64,000 nt of DNA from Neobacillus sp. PS3-12 (GCF_030915385.1 NZ_CP133268.1:5306001-5370000), one strand, 5' to 3'; shown: positions 34,565 to 44,331, counted from the first letter of the stretch. The notes: generated by a model from the sequence alone, not told the origin. Translations and numbers: made by a program.

Positions 34565-34864
34565 ATGAACAAAGTGGAAACGATGGAAACCGTTACGGAC
34601 ATGGTGGGACTAGAATTTAATTATGTTTTCGAAGCAGCTTTGTATTTTAGTTCTTTTGAAGAGGCGTTTAATTGGATTTACCTTTCTAAAGAAAATCCAA
34701 ACCGTCCATTTAGTGATTCTGAACTAATTAAACAATTAGCATTGGTTACACCTGAACAAATGCATGAGGTACATGCCAATACGGCTGGAGAATATATGGT
34801 ACTAATCAATGATCACACATATATTACCAAGACTGGTATAGCATATTTGCGAATTACAAGGTAA
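34565..34864 (+). CDS. Hypothetical protein, 99 aa
   Basis: Function unknown. The ATG follows GAGGTGAT. It is acidic in the first part, with a helix-rich sequence (FEAALYFSSFEEAFNWIYLSKEN), a short motif LALVTPEQMHEVHANTAGEYM and a beta-rich end (YMVLINDHTYITKTGIAYLRITR). There is no signal or membrane segment. It could be a small DNA- or protein-binding domain. It stands alone before a clear terminator. Confidence 0.7.
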   Translation: MNKVETMETVTDMVGLEFNYVFEAALYFSSFEEAFNWIYLSKENPNRPFSDSELIKQLALVTPEQMHEVHANTAGEYMVLINDHTYITKTGIAYLRITR

Positions 34865-34884
34865 AAATCATAGCATTCACCTAA

Positions 34885-34917
34885 AAAGGAGTTTTCAAGT
34901 AAACGGAAAACTCCTTT
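34885..34917 (+). terminator. Terminator after the 99-aa gene
   Basis: A perfect 12-bp stem (AAAGGAGTTTTC/GAAAACTCCTTT) followed by AGCTTTTT. Confidence 0.8.
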
Positions 34918-35151
34918 AGCTTTTTACCTGTGGTAACATCATATAGTCTCAGAGGAGGTAAGAGCTAGTATAGAACTTCCAACCAAATTATGCTATTGTT
35001 TGAATTAGAATGAGGGAACCTAAACTTTTATTTATTTAAAATATAATTGTTTGTGCGAGGTGAGAGATTTTCTTATTGAAGTAAAAAGTTGTAAATAATT
35101 GTGATGACCTTCAGATATGCATAAATAAAGCAAGAAATCGAGGGAAATTCT

Positions 35152-36240
35152 TTGAAAAGTAAATTTCAATTTTGGTTAGTTCAAATACTGTTGATCTTAA
35201 CCATTATCTTTGTTTCTTCAAAAGTTACATTCTTATTTAGGCCCATTGGTGTTTTTATTTCAACATTATTTTTTCCAATTCTTATTGCTGGTTTTCTATT
35301 TTTTCTATTAAATCCAGTAGTAAATTTTCTTGATCATAAAAAAATACCTAGATTTATTGCCATTCTAATTATTTATGTCGTTGTCGTTGGGGTAGTTGTA
35401 TTAATCGTTGGAAGCCTAGTACCTTCCATAACCAAACAGTTTACAGCTCTTGCAAGGGAGCTACCCGTGTATACAAGGCAAACAATTCATTATTTTAACA
35501 ACTTGTCTCAAACTTCGGAATTTAAATGGGTAGCAAATGCACAACAAAATCTTTTGCAATCATTTGAAAAGAAACTTACTGGTTATGCGAATACATTACC
35601 TGAAAAGATTACCTACAGTATTACAAATATAGTGGGTGTAATTGCTAATATTGCTGTTATTCTTGCTACAGTGCCATTTTTATTATTTTACATGTTAAAG
35701 GATGGTAATAAGTTTCCTGAAGCAATATCTAAATTTCTTCCTTTTAACTTTAGGGATGAGGGGTTGACGATATTAAAAGAGACGGGGGAAACTCTTTCTA
35801 CTTATATTCATGGACAAATTGCTGTTGCGCTAACCGTGGGAACAATGACATTTATCGGATATCTTATTATTAAATTACCATTTGCTTTAGTAATGGCATT
35901 GGCAGTGACTTTTACATATTTTATTCCATATATTGGATTGATTATTGGTGCCATTCCTGCGGTAATCGTAGCATTGTTTGATTCGCCAACCAAAGTCCTG
36001 TTAGTACTGCTTGTTCTGATCATATCACAGCAAATCGAATCGAATTTATTGTCACCCTTAATTCTTGGGAAAAGCTTGGATATCCACCCAGCTACAATCA
36101 TCATCATCCTCTTGGCTGCGGGTAATCTTGCGGGTGTCATAGGGATGATTCTAGCTGTTCCAACCTATGCCGTTAGCAAGACCGTTATCATTAATGCTGC
36201 TAAGTTCGTAAAAGCAAGGGAAAAAGCAGGAACCTCTTAA
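35152..36240 (+). CDS. AI-2E family transporter
   Basis: A 362-aa membrane protein of the PF01594 family, with about eight hydrophobic segments and the late family motif region YFIPYIGLIIGAIPAVIVAL and LLSPLILGKSLDIHP. Members include E. coli TqsA (autoinducer-2 export) and Na+/H+ antiporter-like proteins; the substrate cannot be told here. TTG 35152 follows GAGGGAAA. It is a single gene with a very strong terminator. Confidence 0.88.
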   Translation: MKSKFQFWLVQILLILTIIFVSSKVTFLFRPIGVFISTLFFPILIAGFLFFLLNPVVNFLDHKKIPRFIAILIIYVVVVGVVVLIVGSLVPSITKQFTALARELPVYTRQTIHYFNNLSQTSEFKWVANAQQNLLQSFEKKLTGYANTLPEKITYSITNIVGVIANIAVILATVPFLLFYMLKDGNKFPEAISKFLPFNFRDEGLTILKETGETLSTYIHGQIAVALTVGTMTFIGYLIIKLPFALVMALAVTFTYFIPYIGLIIGAIPAVIVALFDSPTKVLLVLLVLIISQQIESNLLSPLILGKSLDIHPATIIIILLAAGNLAGVIGMILAVPTYAVSKTVIINAAKFVKAREKAGTS

Positions 36241-36267
36241 AGATCTAATAGAAATATACAAGATCCA

Positions 36268-36323
36268 TTTCAAAAAAAGAATGGGGCCATTTAAAAGTTT
36301 TTGGCCCCATTCTTTTTTTGAAA
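36268..36323. terminator. Strong bidirectional terminator
   Basis: A perfect 22-bp stem (TTTCAAAAAAAGAATGGGGC and further to 36289) with a 12-base loop, between the convergent AI-2E and ftsX genes. Confidence 0.92.
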
Positions 36324-36336
36324 AATATACCTAAAT

Positions 36337-37230
36337 TTATACTTTTAACATTCTTCTTAATGATGATATGGCTCCCCAAATCCCGATTAAAGAACCAAAA
36401 ATAAGCAGAAGAAGACAGGAAATAGGTATAAGCTGGAGCGGTGAAAGCAACTTAATAAATTCAATATCGATAAATTTATTAAAATAAGAATAAGCAAAAT
36501 AATAGCCGATTCCAACGAAGAGGCTCGCAATAGCTGCACCTATAAGTCCAATGGATGATCCCTCTATAAAGAAAGGTAATCGGATAAAATTGTTCGTGGC
36601 ACCTATCAATTTTCTAAGTTGAATTTCTTCTTTTCTAGCCATGACTGTAATTTTTATCGTGTTGGTAACAGCATGGACAGCAATAAAAGTAAGACAAATG
36701 ATGAATGTAATTCCAACGATACGAGCTAGTTTCGTGGTAGTAACTAGGGGTCCTACCACGTTTTTTGCATAGGATACTTTGTCTACTAATGCTAACTGAT
36801 TGATCCTTTTTGCTACAGTCATTACATCTAGTGGTTGTTTTGTTTTCACTACTAATTCATCATTTAAAGGATTATCTCTCTTCAAAGTTTGGAATGCTGC
36901 GCCTTCATCACCTAAATTCTTCATAAAACTTTTAAGACCTTTATTTTTTGAAATAAAGGTAACAGTTGATACGTGTTCAAACGATTGAATCGTATTTGAT
37001 AGAATTTTGATTTCCTTGGAATTTGCATTTTTAAGGTATACGTGTATTTCAACGTTTTCTTCTACTTTTGCGACCATATAATTTAAATTTAATAATAACA
37101 AGGAAGTAACTCCAACAAGGAAAAGCATTAAAGATAAGGAACTGACAGAAGAAACGGTCATCCAGCCATTTCTTATAAAATTATTAAACCCTTCTCTTAA
37201 ATGTCGATTCAAGTACGTGTTCTTTTTCAA
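36337..37230 (-). CDS. ftsX: Cell division ABC permease FtsX
   Basis: The membrane subunit of FtsEX, which transmits ATP-driven movement to cell-wall hydrolases outside the cell. At 297 aa, it has an N-terminal helix, an extracellular loop of about 120 residues (residues 47-165), then three helices. Typical pieces are HLREGFNNFIRNGWMTVSSVSSLSL at the start and MARKEEIQLRKLIGATNNFIRLPF in the cytoplasmic coupling region. It overlaps ftsE by 4 bases. The hydrolase gene two steps upstream is the likely output of this complex. Confidence 0.93.
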   Translation of the reverse strand: MKKNTYLNRHLREGFNNFIRNGWMTVSSVSSLSLMLFLVGVTSLLLLNLNYMVAKVEENVEIHVYLKNANSKEIKILSNTIQSFEHVSTVTFISKNKGLKSFMKNLGDEGAAFQTLKRDNPLNDELVVKTKQPLDVMTVAKRINQLALVDKVSYAKNVVGPLVTTTKLARIVGITFIICLTFIAVHAVTNTIKITVMARKEEIQLRKLIGATNNFIRLPFFIEGSSIGLIGAAIASLFVGIGYYFAYSYFNKFIDIEFIKLLSPLQLIPISCLLLLIFGSLIGIWGAISSLRRMLKV

Positions 37231-37907
37231 CTTGTTAGCACCTTCCTTTTATAATCTCGAAGAATGCTTCCATTATCAATCAATAAAACACGTTTCTTTG
37301 TTTGCTTAACAAATTCCTTATTATGGGTGGTCATGATTACCGTTGTACCATGTCTATTTATTTCTTCAAAAACACTCATGATTTCCCAGGCGGTTTTGGT
37401 ATCTAAATTCCCGGTAGGTTCATCAGCGACAATAATTGCAGGATTGTTTACGATGGCCCTTGCAATAGCAACTCGCTGCTGTTCTCCACCAGATAATTCC
37501 TTTGGAAAATAACTTGCTTTATCTCTTAGGCCAACTTTTTTTAGCGCAAGATAAACATTGTCTTCAATACGCTCAATTGGTACTCCGATTGCTTCCTGGG
37601 CAAATGCCACATTCTCATAAACAGTCATTTTGGATAACAAACGAAATTCTTGAAACACCATACCGATAGATCTTCTAAATAAAGAGATTTTTTTACCTTT
37701 TAAATTCGATAGATTGAATCCGTTGACATATACTTCTCCACTAGTAGGCCTTTCTTCCTTGGTAATAAGTTTATTTAGGGTAGACTTACCTGCACCGCTT
37801 TCTCCCATTATCAAGACAAATTCTCCTTTTGAGATTTGAAAGTTAATATCATTTAGTGCATTTACGCCATTTGGATATATTTTCGTAACCCCTTGAAATT
37901 GAATCAA
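37227..37907 (-). CDS. ftsE: Cell division ATP-binding protein FtsE
   Basis: The 226-aa ATPase of FtsEX. It has Walker A (GESGAGKST), Q-loop (VFQEFRLL), signature LSGGEQQRVAIARAI, Walker B (AIIVADEPTGNLD) and switch His (TTHNKE). The P-loop Glu (GESGAG) and the following LNKLITKEERPTSG depart a little from the more usual GPSGAGKSTFLKLIYREE. Its start lies 33 bases after the hydrolase stop and its end overlaps ftsX, so all three are probably one transcript. Confidence 0.93.
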   Translation of the reverse strand: MIQFQGVTKIYPNGVNALNDINFQISKGEFVLIMGESGAGKSTLNKLITKEERPTSGEVYVNGFNLSNLKGKKISLFRRSIGMVFQEFRLLSKMTVYENVAFAQEAIGVPIERIEDNVYLALKKVGLRDKASYFPKELSGGEQQRVAIARAIVNNPAIIVADEPTGNLDTKTAWEIMSVFEEINRHGTTVIMTTHNKEFVKQTKKRVLLIDNGSILRDYKRKVLTS

Positions 37908-37940
37908 TGGTTAGCCACTCCTTTCTAATCGTGATTTTTG

Positions 37941-39164
37941 TTATACATCCAGTTTCCATAGTTCATACTGATAAATAATTTTTATTAATTTATTTGCATA
38001 GTTTGGGTCAGTGGCATACCCGGCTTCTTGAATGCCATTAGCGTAATCTACAATACTTGTTACATTTTGTAAGTACTTTTGATACCTGGGTTTTAACAAT
38101 AAGTTTGCATGATCTAGCATACTATCATAATAGGTATTATACTTCGCAAATTGAGCGTTTGTAACGATTGGTTGGCCGTTCACATATTCAGTAGTGTCCC
38201 ACAATATTGAGCCTGCGGTACCTGTTCCTTTTATACCGAATAAATTTTTTCCCTCAAAGGCGAGACCCGACAACCCATTATAATTCCCAGAACTTTCTAA
38301 TATGATTTGACCTAAAGTAATCGAAGCTGGAACACCTTTTTCTTGCTGTAATTTTTGTGCATCTGGAACAAAAGGGGCAATAATGGAATTGATCATTTGG
38401 ATATCGCCTGGCGCAACTCCGCCATTGTTATTAATAAAGGCGAGGATTTCTGCTCCATTTTTTTGTAACAGGTCAAGTGCCATTTGTTTTTGCTGTTCTT
38501 CTTGTTCAAGTTGTTTTTTCTTCTCTTCTAAAAAAGCAGACAAAGTCTCTACTTCTTTTTTGTTGTTCTCTTGTCCTGCTTTTATACCTTCTAGATCAGT
38601 TTTATCTTTTTGCGTCGATTCCTGCAATTCTGCTACATTTTCTTTAATTGAAGCTACTTTATTTTGGTCAGCAATGTATCTTTCGATAAATTTCTTATCT
38701 GTATTCACGATTTTATCATAAGCTACAAAATGATCGATAAACTCTCCGAAACTATTTATCGAAAAGATCACATTTAAAAAAGTCATTTGTCCATCTGTAC
38801 GGTAATAGGAAGCTACCCTTTTTTTAAATTCTTCTTTTCTATGATTAAGGGTGGTTGATATCCTTTGTTGTTCTTTATTTAAATTTTCTAGTTTGCTATT
38901 AATTTGACTTAATTCGTTTTCTTTTTCCGTTATTTTGGTATTTGATTCTGTTATTTGTTGATTGAGTACGTCTATCTTTTTGGTTGCTTCTTCAATTTGT
39001 TCTTGTACTTGAAGTTTTTGTTGTGTTACATTTGACAAATCTGATTGGATTTGTTGTTGTGTTTGCACCTGTGGGTCAGATTGAACTGTTTCTGCATTCG
39101 TCTTCATAGGCGCAATCATTAAAGAAAGAATACAAAATGATAACAAATATCTGCTTTTATCCAT
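37941..39164 (-). CDS. Secreted coiled-coil N-acetylglucosaminidase (PcsB/CwlO-like architecture)
   Basis: A 407-aa secreted protein. It has a signal peptide (residues 1-25, cleavage near TNAE), a long coiled coil (about 30-240, heptads rich in Gln, Glu and Lys) like the N-terminal domains of PcsB, CwlO and EnvC that bind FtsX, and a C-terminal glucosaminidase domain of the GH73/LytG type. In the latter, GQIILESSGNYNGLSGLA holds the catalytic Glu and KNLFGIKG is the family motif. PcsB has a CHAP domain and CwlO an NlpC/P60 domain at this place, so the enzyme type here is different. Position directly before ftsE makes it a strong candidate for an FtsEX-driven wall hydrolase. Confidence 0.87.
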   Translation of the reverse strand: MDKSRYLLSFCILSLMIAPMKTNAETVQSDPQVQTQQQIQSDLSNVTQQKLQVQEQIEEATKKIDVLNQQITESNTKITEKENELSQINSKLENLNKEQQRISTTLNHRKEEFKKRVASYYRTDGQMTFLNVIFSINSFGEFIDHFVAYDKIVNTDKKFIERYIADQNKVASIKENVAELQESTQKDKTDLEGIKAGQENNKKEVETLSAFLEEKKKQLEQEEQQKQMALDLLQKNGAEILAFINNNGGVAPGDIQMINSIIAPFVPDAQKLQQEKGVPASITLGQIILESSGNYNGLSGLAFEGKNLFGIKGTGTAGSILWDTTEYVNGQPIVTNAQFAKYNTYYDSMLDHANLLLKPRYQKYLQNVTSIVDYANGIQEAGYATDPNYANKLIKIIYQYELWKLDV

Positions 39165-39481
39165 ATTGTATTGATCCTGCCCTTTTTATTCAATTTTATA
39201 TTTGTTCTATGAATTAACTATCGATACACAGTGTTAAATTGAATCCCTACGTTTTGATATTATCAGAACTGGGAGTAAAATGGTATGTACAATTTGTTGC
39301 GCTTTACTAGACTTTCATAAATAATAGAAGAATTAAGGTTATTAAAGAGAAATTTTGGAAATGAGTAAGAAGTGACGTTTGCATACAAAGCTTGTAAAAA
39401 CCCCATACTGATCAGTCAGTATGGGGTTTCTAAGATTATAGGCTTCCTAACCATTATGAATAAGAGAAAATTTATATTTTC
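39165..39481. other. Intergenic, no gene seen
   Basis: It contains the terminator at 39398-39429 and should contain the promoter of the hydrolase-ftsEX operon near 39200-39260. Nothing else is recognised. Confidence 0.4.
39398..39429 (-). terminator. Terminator of the DUF3862-like gene
   Basis: A perfect 14-bp stem (AAACCCCATACTGA/TCAGTATGGGGTTT) with a 4-base loop. On the minus strand it is followed by TTT. Confidence 0.85.
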
Positions 39482-39853
39482 CTATTTTAAACCTGTTTGA
39501 GATTTACCAGATGCATGTCCGCTGATAAAAGTTACTAAAATGGAATTAGGTCCTCCAGTGGAGGCAAATGTATATATCTCCATCTTTAAATTTCCTGATG
39601 TACCTTCTGTTTGGCTGGTTGACTTTCCTAAGATGCTTTCTACTTCTTTAAGGGTCATGCCGCCTTTTTCGGTCTTAACATCACCGACACGAACTTTATC
39701 ATATTCACTTTTTCCAGGCATGACAGAAGTACTTTGATTTGGTTTTTTCGCTTCATTACCTATTATTGAAACCCCTCTAAACACACCAACAACAATAAAA
39801 ATTAAAACTAAAACGGCTATTATTAGAAAGATGAGCTTTATTAATTTTCCCAT
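39482..39853 (-). CDS. Membrane-anchored DUF3862/SmpA-like small protein
   Basis: A 123-aa protein with an N-terminal membrane helix (residues 5-27), a linker rich in Ser and Pro, and a small extracytoplasmic domain. GDVKTEKGGMTLKEVESILGK resembles the DUF3862/SmpA-OmlA fold, in which such a helix contacts partner proteins, and the C-terminal SILVTFISGHASGKSQTGL fits DUF3862. No catalytic residues are expected. Its role may be in envelope assembly or protein inhibition; this is inferred from the fold only. It is a single gene. Confidence 0.7.
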   Translation of the reverse strand: MGKLIKLIFLIIAVLVLIFIVVGVFRGVSIIGNEAKKPNQSTSVMPGKSEYDKVRVGDVKTEKGGMTLKEVESILGKSTSQTEGTSGNLKMEIYTFASTGGPNSILVTFISGHASGKSQTGLK

Positions 39854-40431
39854 TTTTATTTCACTCAGACCTCACTTCGACTTATTTTTGTCATTTAAAC
39901 ATATTTTTACATGTATTACACCCAAAAATTCGACATGCTCAAAATATAATAAACCTATTTAAATATAAAAGTAAAATTTTTTCACTTGAAATAAAGTAAA
40001 TTAAACCAAGATAAACAAACTAAACCGTTAAAAAAAAGCTGAAGTTTCCTTAACAAGAGGGGTGTCCCTTAAGATCACATAGGATTTAGGCTGAAAAAGT
40101 AAAAAAAGAGCCATTGGCTCTTTTTTTACTTTTGGGAAAATTGAGGAAGGTAAGTAATCTATAATATAATTATGTAAACTAAATTTATTTTTTAACTATC
40201 TGGATAAATAAGTTTTTACCACAAGTCATTAGTTATAAACTAATTACACTATGTGCTAAAAACACATTAATATTTAAAATACATGACAGCAGCTAAGTGA
40301 ACTTATGTTCTGTTTTGTTTTGTTTGTTATGAAAGTAATTTTATAATAGTAAATTCTTAAATAAATAGGACAAAATAAACGTGTGTTTTCAGTAAATAAA
40401 TGAAATGGTTCGAATTCGGAAGGTGGAGCAT
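39854..40431. other. Long intergenic region before poxB
   Basis: I see no convincing gene. The only clear element is the bidirectional terminator at 40095-40133, which has no obvious gene next to it. A small RNA ending there is possible, but I could not find a promoter with confidence. Confidence 0.4.
40095..40133. terminator. Orphan bidirectional terminator
   Basis: A perfect 18-bp stem (AAAAGTAAAAAAAGAGCC and complement) with a 3-base loop, in a 578-base region without genes. Confidence 0.8.
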
Positions 40432-42156
40432 ATGGGACAAAATGTTGCAGATTTACTTATTGATTCTCTTTTGCAAGCTGGGGTAAAACGGATTTATGGG
40501 ATTGTTGGAGATTCTTTGAATGCAGTTTTAGATTCGGTTAGAGGATCTGAAAGAATTGAATGGATTGGCGTTCGGCATGAAGAAGTTGCTGCTTTTGCGG
40601 CAGGTTCTGACTCCATATTAAGTGATAGTATCGCTGTTTGTGCTGGCAGCAGTGGACCAGGAAACTTGCACCTCATCAACGGCTTGTATGACTGCCATCG
40701 CAGTCGCATACCAGTTTTGGCGATCGCCGCCCAGATTCCAAGCAATGAAATCGGCAGTGAATATTTTCAGCAAACTCATCCGGAAATCATATTTAAAGAA
40801 TGCAGCCATTTTGCTGAAGTGGTGACAAGATCAGAACAAATGCCGCGGATGGTTACGATTGCCATGCAGCATGCGATTGCCAGAAAAGGGGTTGCTGTAT
40901 TGGTTTTACCAGGGGATGTGGCAGCTTTGCCAGATAATCAAACTGTCCCTATGCAGGTTATTCATGTAACAAATCCGATAATAAGACCATCAGAAGAGGA
41001 ATTGAAAACATTAGCTGAGTACCTTAATAACGGAAAAAAAATTACATTATTGTGTGGAGCAGGATGTGCAGGAGCGCATAAGCAGGTAATGGAACTTTGT
41101 GAACGTCTGAAATCTCCTATGGTTATTGCCCTGAGAGGGAAAGAACATCTTGAGTATGATAATCCTTATTTAGTGGGTCTTACTGGACTGATAGGTTATT
41201 CGTCTGGATATGATGCTATGATGGATTCAGATGTTCTCCTTATGTTGGGTACTGATTTTCCGTATCGGCAATTTTATCCTAAAAACTCAAAGATCATTCA
41301 AATAGATATTCGGCCTGAACATCTTGGCCGAAGAGCAGAATTAACTTTAGGTCTTTGCGGGGATGTGAAAGATACCATTGAAGCTTTAATGCCTTATCTT
41401 ACAGATCCGCATGGTTCAAAACATCTAGACAAATGTGTTGACGATTACGCAAAAGTTCGGAAAGGTTTGGATAATTTGGCCACAGGGACGCCTGGAAAAA
41501 TGCCTATACATCCTCAGTACTTAACAAAAGTTGTTAGTGATCTTGCGACTGAAGATGCAGTATTTACTTGCGATGTCGGAACTCCTACTTTATGGGCAGC
41601 TCGTTATCTTCAAATGAATGGGAAAAGGAGGCTTTTAGGGTCTTTTAACCATGGTACAATGGCAAATGCATTAGCTCAAGCGATAGGAGCTCAATGTACT
41701 GACCATAATAGGCAGGTGATTTCTCTTTCTGGAGATGGTGGTCTGGCAATGTTAATGGGAGATCTATTAACGTTGCAGCAACGCAATTTACCAGTGAAAG
41801 TAGTGGTCTATGATAATAGTGCATTAAGTTTTGTTGAATTGGAAATGAAAGCTGCTGGCTATTTAGAAACTGGTACTGGACTTAAAAATCCAAATTTAGC
41901 TTCTGTAGCCGAAGGTATGGGGATAAAAGGTATTCGAGTTGAAGACCCGGGTGAACTTGAAAATGCTGTTAAAGAAGCATTTGAACATAATGGACCTGTA
42001 TTATTAGATGTGTTAGTCAATAGACAGGAGTTATCACTGCCTCCAAAAATAAACTTTGAACAAGCACAGGGGTTTACTCTATGGATGCTTAAGGCTGTAT
42101 TAAGCGGAGAAGGAAGTACTTTAGTTGAACTAGCAAAAAGTAATCTTTTCCGTTAG
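40432..42156 (+). CDS. poxB: Pyruvate oxidase (quinone-dependent) / TPP enzyme
   Basis: A thiamine-diphosphate enzyme of 574 aa that resembles PoxB: pyruvate to acetate and CO2, with FAD passing electrons to the membrane quinone. Three domains are seen: N-terminal pyrimidine-binding with catalytic Glu (GVRHEEVAAFAAG), middle FAD-binding (IRPSEEELKTLAEYL), and C-terminal TPP-binding with the GDGG...N motif (LSGDGGLAML, VVYDNS). The C-terminal tail EGSTLVELAKSNLFR is similar to the membrane-binding tail of E. coli PoxB. ATG 40432 follows GGTGGAG. Relation to Bacillus YdaP is likely. Confidence 0.87.
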   Translation: MGQNVADLLIDSLLQAGVKRIYGIVGDSLNAVLDSVRGSERIEWIGVRHEEVAAFAAGSDSILSDSIAVCAGSSGPGNLHLINGLYDCHRSRIPVLAIAAQIPSNEIGSEYFQQTHPEIIFKECSHFAEVVTRSEQMPRMVTIAMQHAIARKGVAVLVLPGDVAALPDNQTVPMQVIHVTNPIIRPSEEELKTLAEYLNNGKKITLLCGAGCAGAHKQVMELCERLKSPMVIALRGKEHLEYDNPYLVGLTGLIGYSSGYDAMMDSDVLLMLGTDFPYRQFYPKNSKIIQIDIRPEHLGRRAELTLGLCGDVKDTIEALMPYLTDPHGSKHLDKCVDDYAKVRKGLDNLATGTPGKMPIHPQYLTKVVSDLATEDAVFTCDVGTPTLWAARYLQMNGKRRLLGSFNHGTMANALAQAIGAQCTDHNRQVISLSGDGGLAMLMGDLLTLQQRNLPVKVVVYDNSALSFVELEMKAAGYLETGTGLKNPNLASVAEGMGIKGIRVEDPGELENAVKEAFEHNGPVLLDVLVNRQELSLPPKINFEQAQGFTLWMLKAVLSGEGSTLVELAKSNLFR

Positions 42157-42187
42157 AACTAAAATCTCTTTAGTTTTTTACGGATTT

Positions 42188-42232
42188 ACTAAAAAACCGT
42201 ACAATGGTTCATTCACTTGTACGGTTTTTAGT
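42188..42232 (+). terminator. Terminator after poxB
   Basis: A stem of about 15 bp (TAAAAAACCGTACAA/TTGTACGGTTTTTAG) with a 12-base loop. Confidence 0.85.
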
Positions 42233-42335
42233 AATTTTTGAAACATTACATTACATTAATGTTGTAAAATATAAAAGATAATTCATACGTTAATATTTAA
42301 AATAAATGATAAATGTAAAAGGAGATACCCTAAAG

Positions 42336-44267
42336 TTGAACATACAATATTTAGATTTACTGGCTCATAAATATGATAGTGAAGAAACTGTGGCAACCGA
42401 AATAATAAATCTTGAAGCCATCCTCAATTTGCCAAAGGGGACAGAGCATTTTGTCAGTGATTTGCACGGGGAGAATAACGCTTTTTCACATGTATTAAGA
42501 AATGGTTCAGGTAGAGTAAAAGAGAAAATAAGAGACCTTTTTCAAGATGAACTATCTGAAACAGAAATTAATGATTTTGCGACTTTAGTGTATTATCCAG
42601 AAGAAAAATTAAAGTTGTTTAAAGACAAATGTTGCAATAAACAGGAATTACACCAATGGTACACTGAAACTATTGATCGGATGATTAAGCTTATTTCTTA
42701 TGCTTCTTCTAAATATACACGCTCAAAATTACGTAAAGCATTGCCTCATCAGTTTGTTTATATTATCGAAGAACTGCTGTACAAAACGGATGAATTCACG
42801 AATAAGAAACAATATTATTTAAAGATTGTCCAACAAATTATTTCTCTTGGTCAAGCAGATAAGCTCATAACTGGTCTGGCTTATACAACTCAAAGGCTAG
42901 TTGTTGATCATCTCCATGTTGTGGGAGATATTTTTGATCGCGGACCTGAACCAGATAAAATAATGGAAACTCTTATAAATTATCATTCTGTTGATATTCA
43001 ATGGGGAAATCATGATGTTCTATGGATTGGTGCTTTTGCCGGATCAAAGGTTTGTCTGGCAAATATTATTCGGATTTGTGCAAGGTACAATAATTTAAAT
43101 ATTATCGAAGATGTCTATGGAATCAATCTTATTCCGCTTCTTAATCTGGCGGAAAAGTATTATGATGACAATCCAGGCTTTAGACCTAAGAGTCATGAGG
43201 ATAGAAATAAGTCTGATCAAGAATTGTTACAAATTACAAAAATGCATCAAGCAATTGCCATTATTCAATTTAAGCTAGAAATGCCAATTATCAAGAGACG
43301 CCCGTATTTTAATATGGCTGAGCGGCTTTTGCTTGAGAAAATTGGTTATGACAAAAGCGAAATTACTATTAATGGGAAAACATACCTATTGGAAAATACA
43401 TGCTTTGCCACCGTTAATCCAGAAAATCCTAGCGAATTATTAGAGGAAGAAGAGCAAGTAATGGAGAAATTATTGTTTTCTGTCCAGCATTCGGAAAAAT
43501 TAGCCAGACATATGATTTTCCTGATGAAAAAAGGTAGTCTTTATTTGAAATATAATGGAAACTTATTAATACATGGCTGCATCCCCATTGATGAAGCCGG
43601 AAATATGGAAAAAATGATAATTGAAAACCATACCTATGAAGGTCATGAGTTACTTGATATTTTTGAGCAATATTTACGTCATGCTTTTGCACATCCTGAA
43701 CAGACAGATGATCTTGCAACAGATATGGTCTGGTATTTATGGACAGGAGCCCATTCCTCCTTATTTGGGAAAAGAGCAATGACAACCTTTGAAAGGTATT
43801 TTATTAAAGATAAAGAAACCCATGAGGAGATTAAGAACCCTTACTACCATTTACGTGAAAAGGAAGAGATTTGCCGTAAAATTTTAGCTGATTTTAATTT
43901 AAATCCTGATGAAGGTCATATCATCAACGGACATACACCTGTTAGAGAAATTAAAGGAGAGAATCCCATTAAAGCAAATGGGAAGATGATTGTCATTGAT
44001 GGAGGATTTTCCAAGGCATATCAATCAACAACTGGTATTGCTGGATATACTTTATTATATAATTCCTACGGTATGCAACTTGTTGCCCATGAAAAGTTTA
44101 ATTCAAAAAAGGATGTTCTCCTAAAAGGGTCAGATGTTTTATCTGTAAAGAGAATAGTGGATCGAGAACTTGAGCGAAAAAAGGTTCGAGAAACGAATGA
44201 GGGACAGCGATTATTACAAAAAATATCTGTTTTAAAAAGTCTGTTAGAATACCGCTATAGAAGTTAA
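42336..44267 (+). CDS. fbp: Class III fructose-1,6-bisphosphatase
   Basis: Removes the 1-phosphate of fructose-1,6-bisphosphate in gluconeogenesis. At 643 aa it is of the Firmicutes class III type. Metallophosphatase motifs are present: FVSDLHGE, VVGDIFDRGPEP, IQWGNHDVLWIG, LLIHGCIP and IINGHTPV. TTG 42336 follows AAAAGGAGAT; an open frame continues to 42306 without signal. It is a single gene with a terminator on both sides. In B. subtilis this gene is weakly regulated by carbon source. Confidence 0.96.
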   Translation: MNIQYLDLLAHKYDSEETVATEIINLEAILNLPKGTEHFVSDLHGENNAFSHVLRNGSGRVKEKIRDLFQDELSETEINDFATLVYYPEEKLKLFKDKCCNKQELHQWYTETIDRMIKLISYASSKYTRSKLRKALPHQFVYIIEELLYKTDEFTNKKQYYLKIVQQIISLGQADKLITGLAYTTQRLVVDHLHVVGDIFDRGPEPDKIMETLINYHSVDIQWGNHDVLWIGAFAGSKVCLANIIRICARYNNLNIIEDVYGINLIPLLNLAEKYYDDNPGFRPKSHEDRNKSDQELLQITKMHQAIAIIQFKLEMPIIKRRPYFNMAERLLLEKIGYDKSEITINGKTYLLENTCFATVNPENPSELLEEEEQVMEKLLFSVQHSEKLARHMIFLMKKGSLYLKYNGNLLIHGCIPIDEAGNMEKMIIENHTYEGHELLDIFEQYLRHAFAHPEQTDDLATDMVWYLWTGAHSSLFGKRAMTTFERYFIKDKETHEEIKNPYYHLREKEEICRKILADFNLNPDEGHIINGHTPVREIKGENPIKANGKMIVIDGGFSKAYQSTTGIAGYTLLYNSYGMQLVAHEKFNSKKDVLLKGSDVLSVKRIVDRELERKKVRETNEGQRLLQKISVLKSLLEYRYRS

Positions 44268-44296
44268 GACTAATGATTTTTTAAGGTAACAAATGA

Positions 44297-44331
44297 AAAA
44301 AGGAATGACTTATTAATGGTCATTTCTTTTT
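44297..44331. terminator. Terminator between fbp and the next convergent gene
   Basis: A 13-bp stem with one G-U pair (AAAAAGGAATGAC/GTCATTTCTTTTT). It overlaps the last codons of the minus-strand gene. Confidence 0.75.

Noticed and set aside
37941..39164. CwlO-type DL-endopeptidase
   Set aside because: The C-terminal domain has the glucosaminidase motif QIILESSGNY and NLFGIKG rather than an NlpC/P60 Cys-His domain.
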